Shown here one piece after another: positions 29,400 through 41,170 of a stretch of 46,267 nucleotides of DNA. The DNA is from Perkinsus olseni (Eukaryota; Perkinsozoa; Perkinsida; Perkinsidae): the NCBI GenBank assembly GCA_013115135.1, contig JABANP010000426.1:1-46267 (forward strand), written 5' to 3'. The notes under the pieces are model-generated. The model was not told the origin of the DNA. It saw nothing but the letters and a program-made list of their open reading frames with translations, and ran no database searches. The translations under genes and the position numbers were made by a program. How positions within the stretch are numbered: position 1 is the first letter of the stretch; every line of letters starts with the position of its first letter.

Positions 29400-31330
29400 C
29401 GCTTTCTACACTACATTTGCGCCGAACCTACCATCGATACCGAATTTCTGCAGATGCTCTTCACTCACAGAATCGGTGGTACTTCACTGACCTTGGAGGG
29501 GCAGGGACAGCGGTGAGTTCGGACTTCGCTCGAGCTCGTCCTGTGGGTTGGTCGTACAAGCTTGCTGGTCGATTTGGGCTCTTAACCAGTAGGGAGCAAC
29601 TTGAAGTAGTAGACAGGAGTGACTCACTACCGTGTGCCGTTATCAAAGGAAGAAGATGATACGTCTGGCAGATATGCCTCCCTCCTGGATCAAACTCAGA
29701 GCATCCGTTGTTCAACAACGATGTATTGTACATCGGCAATACATCGATTAAGATGCAGATGAGTTACCACCCATGACAACTTGACTACATGAATACTATC
29801 TCTCTGCTGTGGTCTGTTGCGTTCCTCGTCCCCTAGCTATGACGTGGATCGAAAACACACCTGCGGTCATGCGAAGGGCACCGACGCGAAATGGTTATAT
29901 TTTGGCACTCTTCGTAGCGATAGATTCTCTCGGAGAGGATGTGATAATGAGGGCTTATACCGTTGCAATCGTCCGTTCAAGCAACTTCTCCGTAACCACT
30001 ACTCCCAAACCACCACTTTTGGGGCTCGTGGCTCTCGGGCACTCGGCGGGTTACATCAGGATTTGCGGGCATCCTGAAGCTACGGACGCTACTAGGGAGC
30101 AGATTGGCTGAGAATGGCGGTGCGCCAAGTCTCCAGCCGCGTTGATCCCTCCCAGCTCGTGAGCGCAGCACTAATGCGCACCAGCGAGATGAGTATGCGC
30201 TTCACGAAATGTATCTCCCGCAATGGGATGCAGTCAAACTGGGCGGAACTCGCAGCGCAACGGTGCCTATATGCGTTGTGCAAGACCACTGCCGAAGAAA
30301 TAAACCGGAAATGGCCAGGATGCACATCGCTGGGATCGATCCGGGGACCTTTCGGATGATCGACGCCCGCTCGCCGGATCGAACTATTTGTGCAGAAAGT
30401 ACCAGTTTGGCTTGTGAGAATCTCACAGTGCCGCCCATCACGGGACGCTCGTCGAGGCACTCCTGCACGAGTGGCCTACAAGAGGCTACGGAAGAAAGTT
30501 TTATGGCGTGTGGGTGATCTCAGTCTGCGTGACGGCTCGTCGATAGTACTGTTGCTGTCGTTGCAGACTGCAACTTGCAGCCAACACTCTTGGACCAGTT
30601 TTAACCGAGTAACCGAGTTACAGTCATTCTTGATGGCAGACTTGAGCAAATTCTCCTCGTCAATTGAGCCCTACCGACACGAAGAAGCGGAATGTAGTGT
30701 CGATTATGTGAGAAGGGAAATGAGGGGCGTGCAACCTTCGGTGGCTAGTGCACCTGCCAGGAGGTGCTGTCGATCCGAGAGGGTCTCTGTTGGAGTGAAG
30801 GCGCGCTCCGTGAAGAGCAAATATCGTCCTCCGCTATTTTGACGCCTCGGTCAAAGATGCGGCCGAGAGTGATGGCGAAGTTGAAGCAAGAAGAGGCCTT
30901 AAAATGGGCTAGCAAAAGGGAGGGGATGCTACGAGCGGCTCGGCATAGAAGAGCTGAACATGCGCAGGGTATGCTGGTAACAGGTAGTTCGGGAGTGAGC
31001 TGGATGCTGCTGCTGATCACAGGTGTCTTGACCGAGGAGCATACATTCAAACCGGAGATAGCGGCCTGTCCGCCCTCCTCACGTGCACGACATGAAGCGG
31101 AGGTTGTAATAAAGGGGCCTTGATCCATGGCTTTGTGAAATGATAGACACGACGGGGTCAAGGGCATTTCGGCAGATTCAACTGGAGCGAAGTCTCCAAT
31201 TTCTTGCCCTCTTATATCCTCCACTAATCGACGTTGTGACTGGAGTATGTATGGCTGTATACGTCTTCTGAGTGTTGTTTCGGCTTCGCTCAATATGGAC
31301 TCTCTACTGGCTCGTATCCGCAAGGCTACA
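29400..31330 (+). CDS. Unjoined coding blocks, possibly continuing the FHA gene
   Basis: Plus-strand blocks that read like protein: NRWYFTDLGGAGTAV...GWSYKLAGRF (29460-29659), ALMRTSEMSMRFTKCISRNG...WAELAAQRCLYALCKTTAEE (30114-30310), VAYKRLRKKVLWRVGDLSL (30465-30530) and MAKLKQEEALKWASKREGML (about 30870-30970), the last strongly helical. The minus strand 30745-31323 is also open for 192 codons, so strand is not certain throughout. No domain is recognised in these blocks. Confidence 0.3.
30332..30354 (+). repeat. Distant copy of the intronic palindrome element
   Basis: Exact 23-nt inverse copy of 7740-7762, centred on GGATCGATCC. Whether it lies in an intron or an exon here is not settled; on the minus strand it would fall inside a plausible 114-nt intron ending TTCTTCGGCAG. 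Confidence 0.75.
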
Positions 31331-32331
31331 TGAAAGGCACTACTTGAGTTACTGTAGCACGAGTCAAAGATCGCAATCGTTTGGCACTATTTGATTTCTG
31401 GGACTACTCTTCAGAATGGATCACCTGAGTCCTCGAGCACCGCGGGTGATGTGCTGAGTCCAGCAGTGGCAGGGAGAAGGGCTACCAAACCTTCCAAGAT
31501 CCGAAATGCTCCAGGGCCTGAGAAAGTACAACGGGTTTGCAGATGCATTATGTGACGCTCGTAGCGCTGGTGTAGGCCGACACTGGGAGAATAGCGGTCC
31601 TCAACGTAGCACTGAATGAGGCTCTGGATGAGGTTGAGAGGTGGAAGGGGCGGTGCAAGGAGGTCATCCATCATTCCGCCGATGGAGCTGACATCCCTCT
31701 CTAGGTTGCCTTATCGCTGTGCCGCGCGGAGTTGGAACTTAGACGAAAAGATAAAGAGGTTGCTGACACTTCAATCGTCCTCTCCACCAATCTGTGATTT
31801 TAGATTTCCGAGCTGCGAGGATCATATGAAGCACTGTTGCAGCAGAACCAGACGAACCGTGAAGAGCTTGAGGGGGATAGCCCGGTGATAGTGTATCGTC
31901 CATGTCGGGGCATCGTGTCTGACTAGGGCACCGAAGACTTGTACTTGGCTGAAGTGGATGGTCCTGGAGACCTCCATGGATCGAGCAGCTCGGGTGAGAG
32001 CAGTGCAGGACGATGGTCTTAGTTAGTATTAGTGACGTGGGGAGCTCTAAGGCTACTCCTACTGGCTCCTATCACCCTCATGCTCCGTCACAGTGCTCAC
32101 GTCCGTATACTAGGTGACCGAGTCTCCAACGATAGCGAGTTCACAGCTGTCTTTGGCAAAAGTCCCAGGGAGTCTCCGAGGAGAAAGCGGTCACCTTCGC
32201 CTGAACCCTTGGAGAGGATTGTCCGACAGCTCGGAGATATGCTCCGTTCGAATAGGGAGGCTCTCATCCATGGCCGCCATGACCATCCTTGAAGCTCCCT
32301 GTCTCGTTACATAGGTTTTGAGTTGAAGTGA
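31331..32331. other. Region with fragments of coding signal
   Basis: A plus-strand stretch at 32032-32292 reads LRLLLLAPITLMLRHSAHV then an Arg/Ser/Pro-rich RRKRSPSPEPLERIVRQLG, possibly a secreted peptide whose true start is on another exon. The rest shows no domain. Confidence 0.3.
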
Positions 32332-32341
32332 GTTGAATACG

Positions 32342-32913
32342 ATGGGCAGCTGTTTTTACTTTCTACTATTACTACTTACTGTCCTATCACTAATGCTACC
32401 CGAACGCGCACCGATGGCACAAGTGTCGTCGACAATGCCATCTCCGCCACCCCCACCATCATCGTCGTCATCAACTCTAGCAGTACCGCAGACAGCAGTG
32501 GGGGGCGCAGAGTCCTTGCCGATGAGAAGCGCCTTGACAGTGGTACTATCGGGCAGGCTGAGCGTTGGTTGGCTTATCCACGGAAGCAGGTACCTGAGGA
32601 TTTGCCGGCGATAAAATATCGTCATACGATGGTGCTGATATCCCGTGCCCTTTACAGCCGTAAAATTGCGGAGTTGGTCTGTACAAGCGACGAGGCCATG
32701 GCAGTGGCCCACAGCAGAGGGACTGAGGGGGAGGACGACGATGATGATGATACCCCTAGGAATGAGCATAGTGCTGGGACTGAGGGATCCAGCAACAACA
32801 GCAGCGTGGCTGCTACGGATGGCGGCGGTCTCGGGGATTCTACCGCTACTACAAGCTCTCCTCAAGAGTGTCGTTGCACGAGGAGGAAGAGTAGAAGGGA
32901 TACGAAAAAGTAG
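32342..32913 (+). CDS. Signal-peptide/low-complexity protein, frame break unresolved
   Basis: Starts MGSCFYFLLLLLTVLSLMLP, a signal peptide or membrane anchor, then a Pro/Ser-rich run. From about 32480 a second plus-strand frame takes over: DEKRLDSGTIGQAERWLAYP, KIAELVCTSDEAMAVAHSRG, a poly-Asp tract (DDDDDD) and a basic end RRKSRRDTKK with stop near 32913. An intron or a frameshift must lie between about 32390 and 32500. No domain is recognised; it looks like an exported or endomembrane acidic protein. Confidence 0.4.
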
Positions 32914-32993
32914 TAGTTGTGAGGGTGATGGGCAGTTGGTGGATCGCTGTTGCCTCGCTCCAGGTGTTACTGTTCCTTGAGCCGGTCCTTGTC

Positions 32994-33315
32994 AACTTAC
33001 TCAGCCCAACAGCAGTCGGCCGTGATGCAGCGGCAGGGTACAGGGCCGTTGTCCCACAACCCCTCCGTGAGCTCTAGTGGGCTTGCTAGTCCAAGTGTTG
33101 CGGGCTTGGCTCGCTCAGTGACTAGTGAGAGCGCCCTCAGTCTGCAGGATAGAGGAACTACTTCCTTGGACCTACGACGGGGGTTCTCGGGCTCTATGGC
33201 GGTTATCAGCAGGATTGCCTTCGAATCGGTAGTAATCAGGGTGTTCTTTGGCGCCTCTCACATCGTGCCCACTCGGAAAACTCTTCGTGACTTCCTCACT
33301 TTGTTGGCTATATGA
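32994..33315 (+). CDS. Ser-rich coding exon, unknown
   Basis: Opens after a possible acceptor (CAACTTACTCAG) with QQQSAVMQRQGTGPLSHNPS, a Ser/Gly-rich region and RKTLRDFLTLLAI at the stop. May be a downstream exon of the preceding gene. Confidence 0.3.
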
Positions 33316-33504
33316 CGGAGATGTTGAGTGCGCCCACCGTAGCGTAGTGATGCTAGTGCGTAGGGCTATAGGGTGCTGCTCGGTAGGCGGGGTCTCGTAG
33401 TGTCTGTTGTACTGGGATATCATCTTGAACATTAAGGGGTCCGAGCTACTGATGGTCGTGTGAGATTTCTCCAATTCATTCTAAGTCGCCGTGTGACGTA
33501 GCCC

Positions 33505-34388
33505 ATGCGGCCTAGTGCCTCGACTAGTGTCGACTCTATGCTGGCTCAGGTGTCCCACAAATACTCGTCCACGATACCCAAGCTGACGAGTTTCTCAGCG
33601 GCTATCAATACATGCTTGATCTTCGTGCTTGCTGGCGACCTGCCGCCTTCCGGCGCGCGGCCGTGGACTCCCTCAGCAGATCTGCCGAACGGAGGGCAAA
33701 CTCGAAGAGGAGAAGGCTCGTCATCGCCCGCACCATCCTCATCCTCGGGTAGACCAGGCTCTCAGGAGAGCTCTTCAGACATATCCGGGGTTGACCTTGG
33801 CATCTGCCGAGTCAGCGCTGTGGAGGGCGTAGAATGTGGATGTTTCGGGTTCTTCGGTGGCCATGGGCGGTGTCGTGGCAACAACAACAACAACAGCAGC
33901 CCTGCAAGCCCTGACCGTGGGGATGGACGCTCCAGCGGCGAAGTCGAAGTTCGCGACGATGAACGGATAGTAGGCTTAGCGATAGCAGAGTCTCGTTGGC
34001 ATGTGGCTGGTCCGTTTTTCAGGAGGATGATCTGAGGATGCTGGAGCTCCGACTTCGGCAATGGCAACGTCAACGACAGCACATGAGTGACGATTCCAAA
34101 CCACTCTCGGTGCTACTGGTCATCAGTGACTATGACAGGAAGATGGAATACGACAGGGAGCAGCATATCTTTACCAGACATGAGCGCCAGGCGTTGAAGA
34201 ACAAGCATACTCTATTGTTGTCGTCAGTGGACTCCTTGTGGGACAAGTGGGGTTCAAGAGGGGGGAGGGTGTTGGACGATAAGATATTTACCTCTTGGGA
34301 TGGTGACAAGCTGCATGCTGTGGTCACTGACCTTTCTACCCGGCTAGCCCATGCTTATGTTACTGCACGACCGCCGGACGCGGTTTGA
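33505..34388 (+). CDS. Coding blocks of an unknown gene
   Basis: An upstream exon reads SVDSMLAQVSHKYSSTIPKL. After a low-complexity stretch (Asn and Ser runs near 33880), a clean frame 34010-34388 encodes DDLRMLELRLRQWQRQRQHM, LSVLLVISDYDRKMEYDREQ and SLWDKWGSRGGRVLDDKIF, ending near 34388. Charged, helical, with no domain I recognise. Confidence 0.4.
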
Positions 34389-35340
34389 TGGAAGCTGCCT
34401 CTGCAGAATGCCGGTTGAACATCGCCTGAATCACATAATTTTATGTTTCTGTAATTTTGCAGCTCCCTCATCCTGATATACTTCCGATACTTTTATCCTG
34501 CTTGTGCCAGCGACAGCACGGCTACGGTCATGACCACCATGCTGTTGCTGAATCGATCATCTTTCTCCCTCTTCCATTACTGTTGTTGCCGTGGATGCTT
34601 GTGAGCTTCCTAGTCGGTGAGTTGATGATGATATTACTATTTACCGTCATTTATCGTTCGTCCTAAGTATCGGGTACATTGCTTGTTCCTATGCTCGTTG
34701 TGGCATTAAAGTCAAAGTCAACTTGTCGTGTCAATGTCTTGTTGCTGTTCTACTATGCAGTTTCTATCTAGAAGAATCTCCGAATACCTGTTCTTCGGCT
34801 TTTCTGTTTGAAGCTCCATCTACGTTCTTCTTCCATATAGACTGAGGTGTAATTGCCTTCGCTGCCAGACACTGGTTCCGAGAAGCTATCGAGAGTGCGT
34901 TTTTGCCTATCGGGACACTCATGTCCCGTTTTGTACTACTTCGCTGTGAGACGTCTTGCCTTGCCGGCTGGTGGAATATCGCAGATGTTTGTTCTTGGCG
35001 GTCGCCGTTCCACTTTTTTCTCTCGGGCTGACCATAAAACTAGCGTAGAGCTGAATGTCATTAGCTAGTAGAGTTCCTGCTGCTGCTACTGTTGTTGTTC
35101 GAATGGTGTCTTTGTCGTTTCTGTTGTTGCTGTTTCAATTCTGTGTATCATTATTTGATGTACTGCTATTTACTCTTACCCGCGCTATACCGCCCCGCTC
35201 TTCTCACGCCTGTGATTCAAGTTGGAGTGCTATGTGTGTTTGCTACATCACCTCAGAGCCACTTGTGTTGCCAACTGGCGGTTCGTGTTGTCGTCATATG
35301 CCGTGCACGTAGTTCCTTTTGTCTTTAGCAGGCTTCATTG
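34389..35340. other. Stretch without a convincing gene
   Basis: Hydrophobic short frames on the plus strand (for example 34457-34666 and 35092-35328) could be membrane exons or pyrimidine-rich noncoding DNA. The T-rich composition favours the latter. Confidence 0.3.
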
Positions 35341-37460
35341 CTACTGCATCTCAACAATGGCGATTTCCTACCGAAACGAGGAGCACGGCTCAGCTTCTTT
35401 GAGCTGGCGGACCAAGTTTTTATGGCTTGTATTAGCAATGATGCTGACCAGCTTTCTCGGCTCCACACTCTACTCGCTGATAATGCGGCCCTTCGTCACC
35501 TTGGGAGCCATCACCATATTCTTCTGCCTCATGTGGTAAGCCATTGCTGCAGTTAACTCTCCATTACAGCTCTTCTCATGTTCGTGATGATGACCGATCT
35601 TTTGGTCGGCCTTGTCCGCTCTTCGGTATCCATAAGGAATGTTCACGTTTCTCCAACAACACGGAGTCCTCAGCTCATCGTGACTGTCTGTAGGTACTGT
35701 GGATCGGACACCAATGCCTTACACAGCAGCAACGAGTTCGAGAATATCTTCTGGACACTTATGTGCATGTTCTGTAAGAGGCCAGTAGGGATGCTCGGTC
35801 CATCCTCCTTACCTCTGCCCGTGCCTTGTATTTCAGCTATGGTGGTCTTCCTGGCTCTACCTGATTCTCCATTGAACATTGCCTCGATATCCAGCCCGAG
35901 TGGAGCAGTCGGGGTAAGAGTGGCTCGGTTGGTCTCGAGTATGTCTCTCGTTGTTATATGGCCGTTCATGCTCTTTTCGACAAGCTTCCTCTACCGGTCA
36001 ATACTCGGGTCGTGTAAGATCCTCTTCCACTCGTGACAGCAGTGTGTACAGATCCCTTTGCTCGTTGTCTGTGGTCCAAGCATTGCTCTCTGGGCATTCC
36101 GTCGGAGTCATCGAGCGGAGCTGACGGAGAAGCCAGGAGTCTTCCTACGACGAGTCTCATCGCAGCTGCTGGTAGGATAGTGTTGTCGACGCATGCTCTA
36201 TTCAATGCTCGATCTGTTGTTCGCCGTGGATCGAGTTAATGTCTTTGTGTCAGCAACACTCGACTCCGGCCGAGATGAACATTGTGAAAGAGGCTGTGGC
36301 GTCTCTGGATGACTACTTGAGACAGTTGGATCATAAGTGTGTTAGAACATATATGCTGAGGATACCGCACTTCTACCGCATCAGGTATCTCCCATCCACG
36401 CTGAACAAGTTCTATAACTACAACCTTATCCTGTATGCAGAATCTAAGATAATTCAGATCTTCAGGGAAGCAACTAGTGACGTGAGTTCAGGGAGAAAAA
36501 TGATGAACTGTCCCGGTTGATCGTGTCAAATATTTCTCAAGTCTTCTGTTCTAGCGTGGCTTTGGAGCAACTGTCGCCATTGTTGTTAGAAACGGCACTT
36601 CTCTTACCTTGTTTTGAAGTCGAAGCTGCCACTCATTTTGTACAAGGTGAAGGATCATCCGATGATGCCCCACCGGAGAATGCTCATCCAGGTATGCGTT
36701 AGAATCGGCAGCCGGCGAATACACCGTTTCACAGGTCTTGTCAACAGAGCGCTTACACGATGAGAATGTACCAGCACGAGCACTAGTTCTGCATGCTTTG
36801 CAGCAGCTCAAAGTATCGAGCGATCGGGAGACGATCGAAATCGCTGTGAGGAATATAATATGTGGTGAGTAGTTCTGGAAAAGAAGAAAAAGCTAGTGAT
36901 AGTGTAGCACGTGCGTAGGTACTCATGGTCGAGATTTGACAGAACTCAAGGCACTAATTGACTCGAAAGGTTGTTATCAGTCCCTACATAAGCTTGTTTA
37001 TCACGATCTTAAGACCCGATCGATCAGGTGAGGCTATCGAAGGTCCGTGGTGTATGTTGAAATTAGTGTGCTCTTCAGGCATGAGATATCCCGCCATATG
37101 ATCACGGAAGCTCATCTGTTGCGGAACTCGAGCCATTCGCTGTTGTCAGCACGGGACCGGCGTAAGTGAAACCTTTCTAGGCCCTGCGACCGACTTACGT
37201 TCGCTATCTTACCGATGCCTTCCTTCTCTGGTTCGGCGTTGAAGCATAGAGTTGATCATCTCCGCAGTGACTTCTCTTCAGGTTCGTCATCAGGACTTGA
37301 CGGTGGCCCGAGCGGATTGCGGCGCAACTACTCGATGCCGAGTTTCCAGAAGATAAAAGAACAGTACGACAGGATGTCGGACGCCAATAACCTCAACTAT
37401 GGTGATGATTACTTAGTGGACCAGATGAATATCAGAGGGGCAACAGACGAGTGTAAGTAA
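35341..37460 (+). CDS. Multi-exon coding region of unknown function, perhaps 5' part of the phosphatase gene
   Basis: Plus-strand exons with good splice sites: LLHLNNGDFLPKRGARLSFF...ELADQVFMACISNDADQL (ankyrin-like helices, 35341-35536); CRYCGSDTNALHSSNEF...CMFCKRPVG (a possible zinc ribbon, 35690-35800); MNIVKEAVASLDDYLRQLDH (36275-36340); ARALVLHALQQLKVSSDRET...AVRNIICG; THGRDLTELKALIDSKGCYQ; and HEISRHMITEAHLLRN. The last two are separated by a 50-nt intron and in frame. Then comes KIKEQYDRMSDANNLNYGDD (37215-37458), followed by a GTAAGT donor. These blocks are mostly helical. Continuity with the App1-like gene downstream is likely but not proven. Confidence 0.5.
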
Positions 37461-37559
37461 CGCAAGGGGGAGAATACCACTAGGAGAATCCGTCCTCTTG
37501 ATGTCTCCGACTTCCTTGTCATGGCCCATAGCTCATGGCAGTGAGGCCGAAAACGCTCG

Positions 37560-40500
37560 TTCTTTTCCGTCTTCGTGTTCGACCGATGCGTAGTTTAAAC
37601 CCCTTTCCATTTTCCGACGCGGATAAGAACCACTATGAAGCCGCTGATCAAAGGCAGGGAGAAGATGGGGGAAATGGGATGCTCCATTGTTGCAAGCTTG
37701 AGGGACGTTGCTACACCTCCGATGGCTCGACTGGGACTGGTACCCGACTGGACATGACTCCGGCGTAAGAGGCAATGCATCGCGGCAGTTCTACCGCAGA
37801 TCATCCGGTGATGATTATCGCATCTCGATGTGTGGCACGCCGACGGGAACCTCCCCGAGGTATGGTTTCTTTCGAATGAAGTCCGCTGGTCGCTGCCAGG
37901 GCTCCTCGACCGGTTCCTGAGCCATCAGTGCATCTCGAGTAATGATAGGTAGCGCCGATGGCAGTTGCATGATCAAAGAAGCTCTGCAGTATTCCGCGAG
38001 AGGCTGTCACCTGAATTATTTTGTGTACTGTACTTTCCCTGAGAAAACAGCCGTTTGGCAGAGTCGACCATTTGTGGTGAAGCTGGGAATTCCAGACAAC
38101 GAAGGGCAATCTCCCACACATTCACTTGATAGTCTGGAACAATAATTGGCAAACTGTGGTGGAGTTATCCCGATTCAGCAGAGGAGAGTGCGAATAAATA
38201 AGGGCATAGTGGGAAGTTATCGCTCGATTATGGGCAAGCGGGAGGATCTCGATGAACTATGGGGCAGGCAGGAAGAACTCGCCCAGATTCTTTCATGCGG
38301 TACGGAGTTCCAGATGTCCCGATCAGTAGCGGGCGTATTTCGACGTTATATAATCGATGATCAGAGCTATTCTTGGGTCTTGAGTCAGACCGTCTCATTG
38401 ACTCAGATGGGACCGATAATGTCACCACGTTGCCTTGAAGGTCATGTTCGTGGCGGGCGCGACGTAGATCATCGCATAGCTTCTCCGCCTTGTCGTTGTA
38501 TATATTGGTTTGTGTTAAAAGATATAAACCGCAACCTCGGAATTCGAGAGTTGTGGTTATACACTCTGATACCCCTCTGAGTTCTCCTCAGAGGAGCATC
38601 CAACACTCGGGACCTTTTTCCGTTTACAGCGAAAACCTATGATTGGCTGCGCAGGTCGGTCGAGAGAACATTGCACTTTTGTGGGATCTCAGATGAAATC
38701 CTCGCTGGATCCGCTCAAGCTTTGTCGGCGAACGACACTAGTGGGCCTTATGAGTTCTCAGTGAATAGGTGAGTGTTTCCGCAGTGAAGGGCCGTCATTC
38801 GACATGCTGGACGCTCCAGTCCATGCGTCCGTTAGGTAATGAGTATTTCTGTCAGGCGTATATTCGAGAACTGCCATACGAAGGTGTTGTCGGATGTGGA
38901 CGATACTCTCGTCTGCTCCGGTGGTATGCATCCAGCAGGCTGCGATACTGAGTGAGATCTTCGGGCTGGAAGTATGCGTGTGATAGCTCCACAGGGTAGC
39001 TTGCGCCAGTCGGCTCGATCGCGTTCTAGTAAGCTGCCAACTGGCATTGCTATGGCAATGTATACCTCGAGTCACCGCTGGTAGCGCCTGACACCCTTGC
39101 AGACGATCATTGAGGCTGCACAGGCTCACCGGGACTCGATTTCGTGCATTTCGGATCGCTCCTACTGCATACGTTCACCTTATATAATCAGTTACCCTCG
39201 TAAGACCGTTTATCCTGGCGTCGGAGCCTTCTACCGAGAGCTCGACCTAGGAGTGTAAGTATGGACTCACTGTATACTGGGCTGCTCGATTGGAGCCTGG
39301 CTGCCTTGTCGACAGTCCCTGTTCTCCCTGTGCGCGAGTTTCTGATAGCTGGTATCTCTCAGTGCTCACCCCGAACCATGGCCTTCCAGCGCCAATGATA
39401 GCTACAACATTCTTGGCAACTTGGTATTCCTCTCTGCTCGACCTCATGTATACAAGGATTTGACCGAAAATAAAAGCTATGAGAAGTTCATCAAATATTA
39501 CCAGGACGGTGTCCTGCATTGTAATAGGGATTGGCTCGGATGGATTCTCTTTTTCATCTACTCGCTCATCAGCTTTTTCCCCAATGCTCCAATCCGTTTG
39601 ACCATACCGCCTTTCGTCTGTGATGCCCGTGCTTCTCACGGCGCTGATGATCTCAGGTGTCCCGACACTTCTACCGGGGTCTATGACTAAAGGCGCAGAC
39701 TTTTTGCTTCGGGAGCGGTTGGAACCCTTAGCGGAGAACAAGTACACCAACTTTAAGGAGTAGGTTGGGAGCGATCAATGGTGTTGTGAAGACCATCTCG
39801 GCGGCGGGTAGGTACGCGTCACTGTATCCAGAGTACGACTTTGTTTTCATTGGGGATAATGGCCAGGCAGACGTCAGAGCAGCTGCAAAAATGATGGAGG
39901 TAAGGGGAAGCAGCAACTCTTTGCTCACGACGCAGTTCACCCAGGTTCCCTTCGCGAATCTGAAGATGGCGTACATTCACAAAGTCCAGGACGGTGAGAC
40001 CTATGGCCTGCCCCCTAAGGGAGACAAGAGGCTCGACAAGGTAGGGTAGCTTTGATAGACGGTAGGTCGGAGTCGGTTTGGATTATCATTAGTTCTACTT
40101 CTTCACTAACTACGTACAAGCCGGTACTCATGCATACGAGCATCAGCTGATATCCTTCGAAGGCATCAAGCGTCTAGTGCAGCAGGCCAATGACGAGTTC
40201 GACGCGATAGAGTAGTAAAACGGTGGATGATGTGGACGTGAATTGCGTCCTGTTTCCTGCTCCTGAGCTGTGTGGTTCGTATGATTAGGCCCTCCCTTGC
40301 CAAGGAGCATCGACAAGCGCTGAGGGAGGACATCGATGAAGCAACTAAGGAGTGCCTCCGCGATATTCATGAGAAGGACCCGTTGTTTCGACTCGAGAGA
40401 CATCGTGCAGAGGGCAGCCAGAAGGGTGAAAATGAAGACGACAAGGCTGATGGAAAGGCAGACCCCAACAAAGATGGCGTTGAATCCCGAGAGAATCCTG

Positions 40501-40714
40501 ACGGACAACGGGTGGGTTGCTTGATTGCTCAGTTTCGGTGTAACGCTTGCATTTACAGAGCGCATCCTCTTGCCTCGGTAGGCTAGATTCGGAATTGTGC
40601 TCGTCCTCTCAGGAAGATGCTGTGAGCCCTGCGCCCAGTGAACCACCAAGCGCTCTTGCGGGTGACAAGGCCTGTGGTGGGGCCAGTGCTACGGCTGAGG
40701 CTCCTGAGGTGTAA
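37560..40714 (+). CDS. App1/LNS2-type HAD phosphatidate phosphatase
   Basis: The 3' exons are secure and in frame: 38630-38768, 38856-38951, 39192-39254, 39363-39520, 39657-39759, 39812-39900, 39937-40040, 40093-40211, 40289-40511, 40559-40714. The HAD core is complete: TKVLSDVDDTLVCSGG (motif I, DxDDT), YPRKTVYPGVGAFYRELDLG, GNLVFLSARPHVYKD (motif II), VPTLLPGSMTKGADFL and YDFVFIGDNGQADVRAA (motif IV), as in App1/lipin-like phosphatases that convert phosphatidate to diacylglycerol on membranes. Upstream blocks (YFVYCTFPEKTAVWQSRPFV and LPHIHLIVWNNNWQTVVEL) form a C2-like beta region typical of the family. The C-terminal tail is charged (ENEDDKADGKADPNKDG). The 5' end is unresolved and may include exons from 35.3 kb. 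Confidence 0.85.
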
Positions 40715-41170
40715 ATGTCTAATGATTGTTTACTCGGTGTTTGCGATAACAAATTGACTTTGATATTCAGTGTGTACAATTTCTTCTGTTTTAACGTTAC
40801 ACTCGCGCTTTTCAAGTCAGCATAAATGGAGTTTTGTTGAAGTCAACTTTCGAGTTATTTAAACTTGCTTGAGGGCACACTTAGCAGTGCTAAGTAAGCA
40901 CTGCCTTTCGATTACGTTCCTTTGACTTTTCTGGTTCGCCGTCGGCTGGGAGAGCTGCCGAGCTGCCGAATGTTTCTCCTTTCGAGTCTGTGGATGTTTT
41001 TCATGACGTGATTCGCGATCGCCCTTCTTTTGTCGCTCAAGGTCCCGTGGTCGCCTTAGGCCGACGCTTGCACTAGTATATTCGAAGGGAATTCCGTTGG
41101 CCGATCCGAGGTGGTGCTGCTCATTTAGACCGATAGAGCTGCAGTTCTTCACCTGATTTGAGACGCCGGT
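40715..41170. other. 3' flank with a short hairpin
   Basis: Follows the phosphatase stop. CTTAGCA-G-TGCTAAG (40879-40893) is a perfect 7-bp inverted repeat, next to a partial repeat of the same bases. No gene recognised. Confidence 0.4.

Noticed and set aside
30092..31323. Minus-strand frames as an alternative gene opposite the FHA region
   Set aside because: Open and partly protein-like, but no domain and no consistent splice chain; left as uncertain rather than annotated.
35670..35969. Minus-strand frame opposite the CRYCG...CMFCK region
   Set aside because: Reads plausibly as protein, but the plus strand has a Cys-x2-Cys pair set and flanking plus-strand exons, so I favoured plus; not certain.
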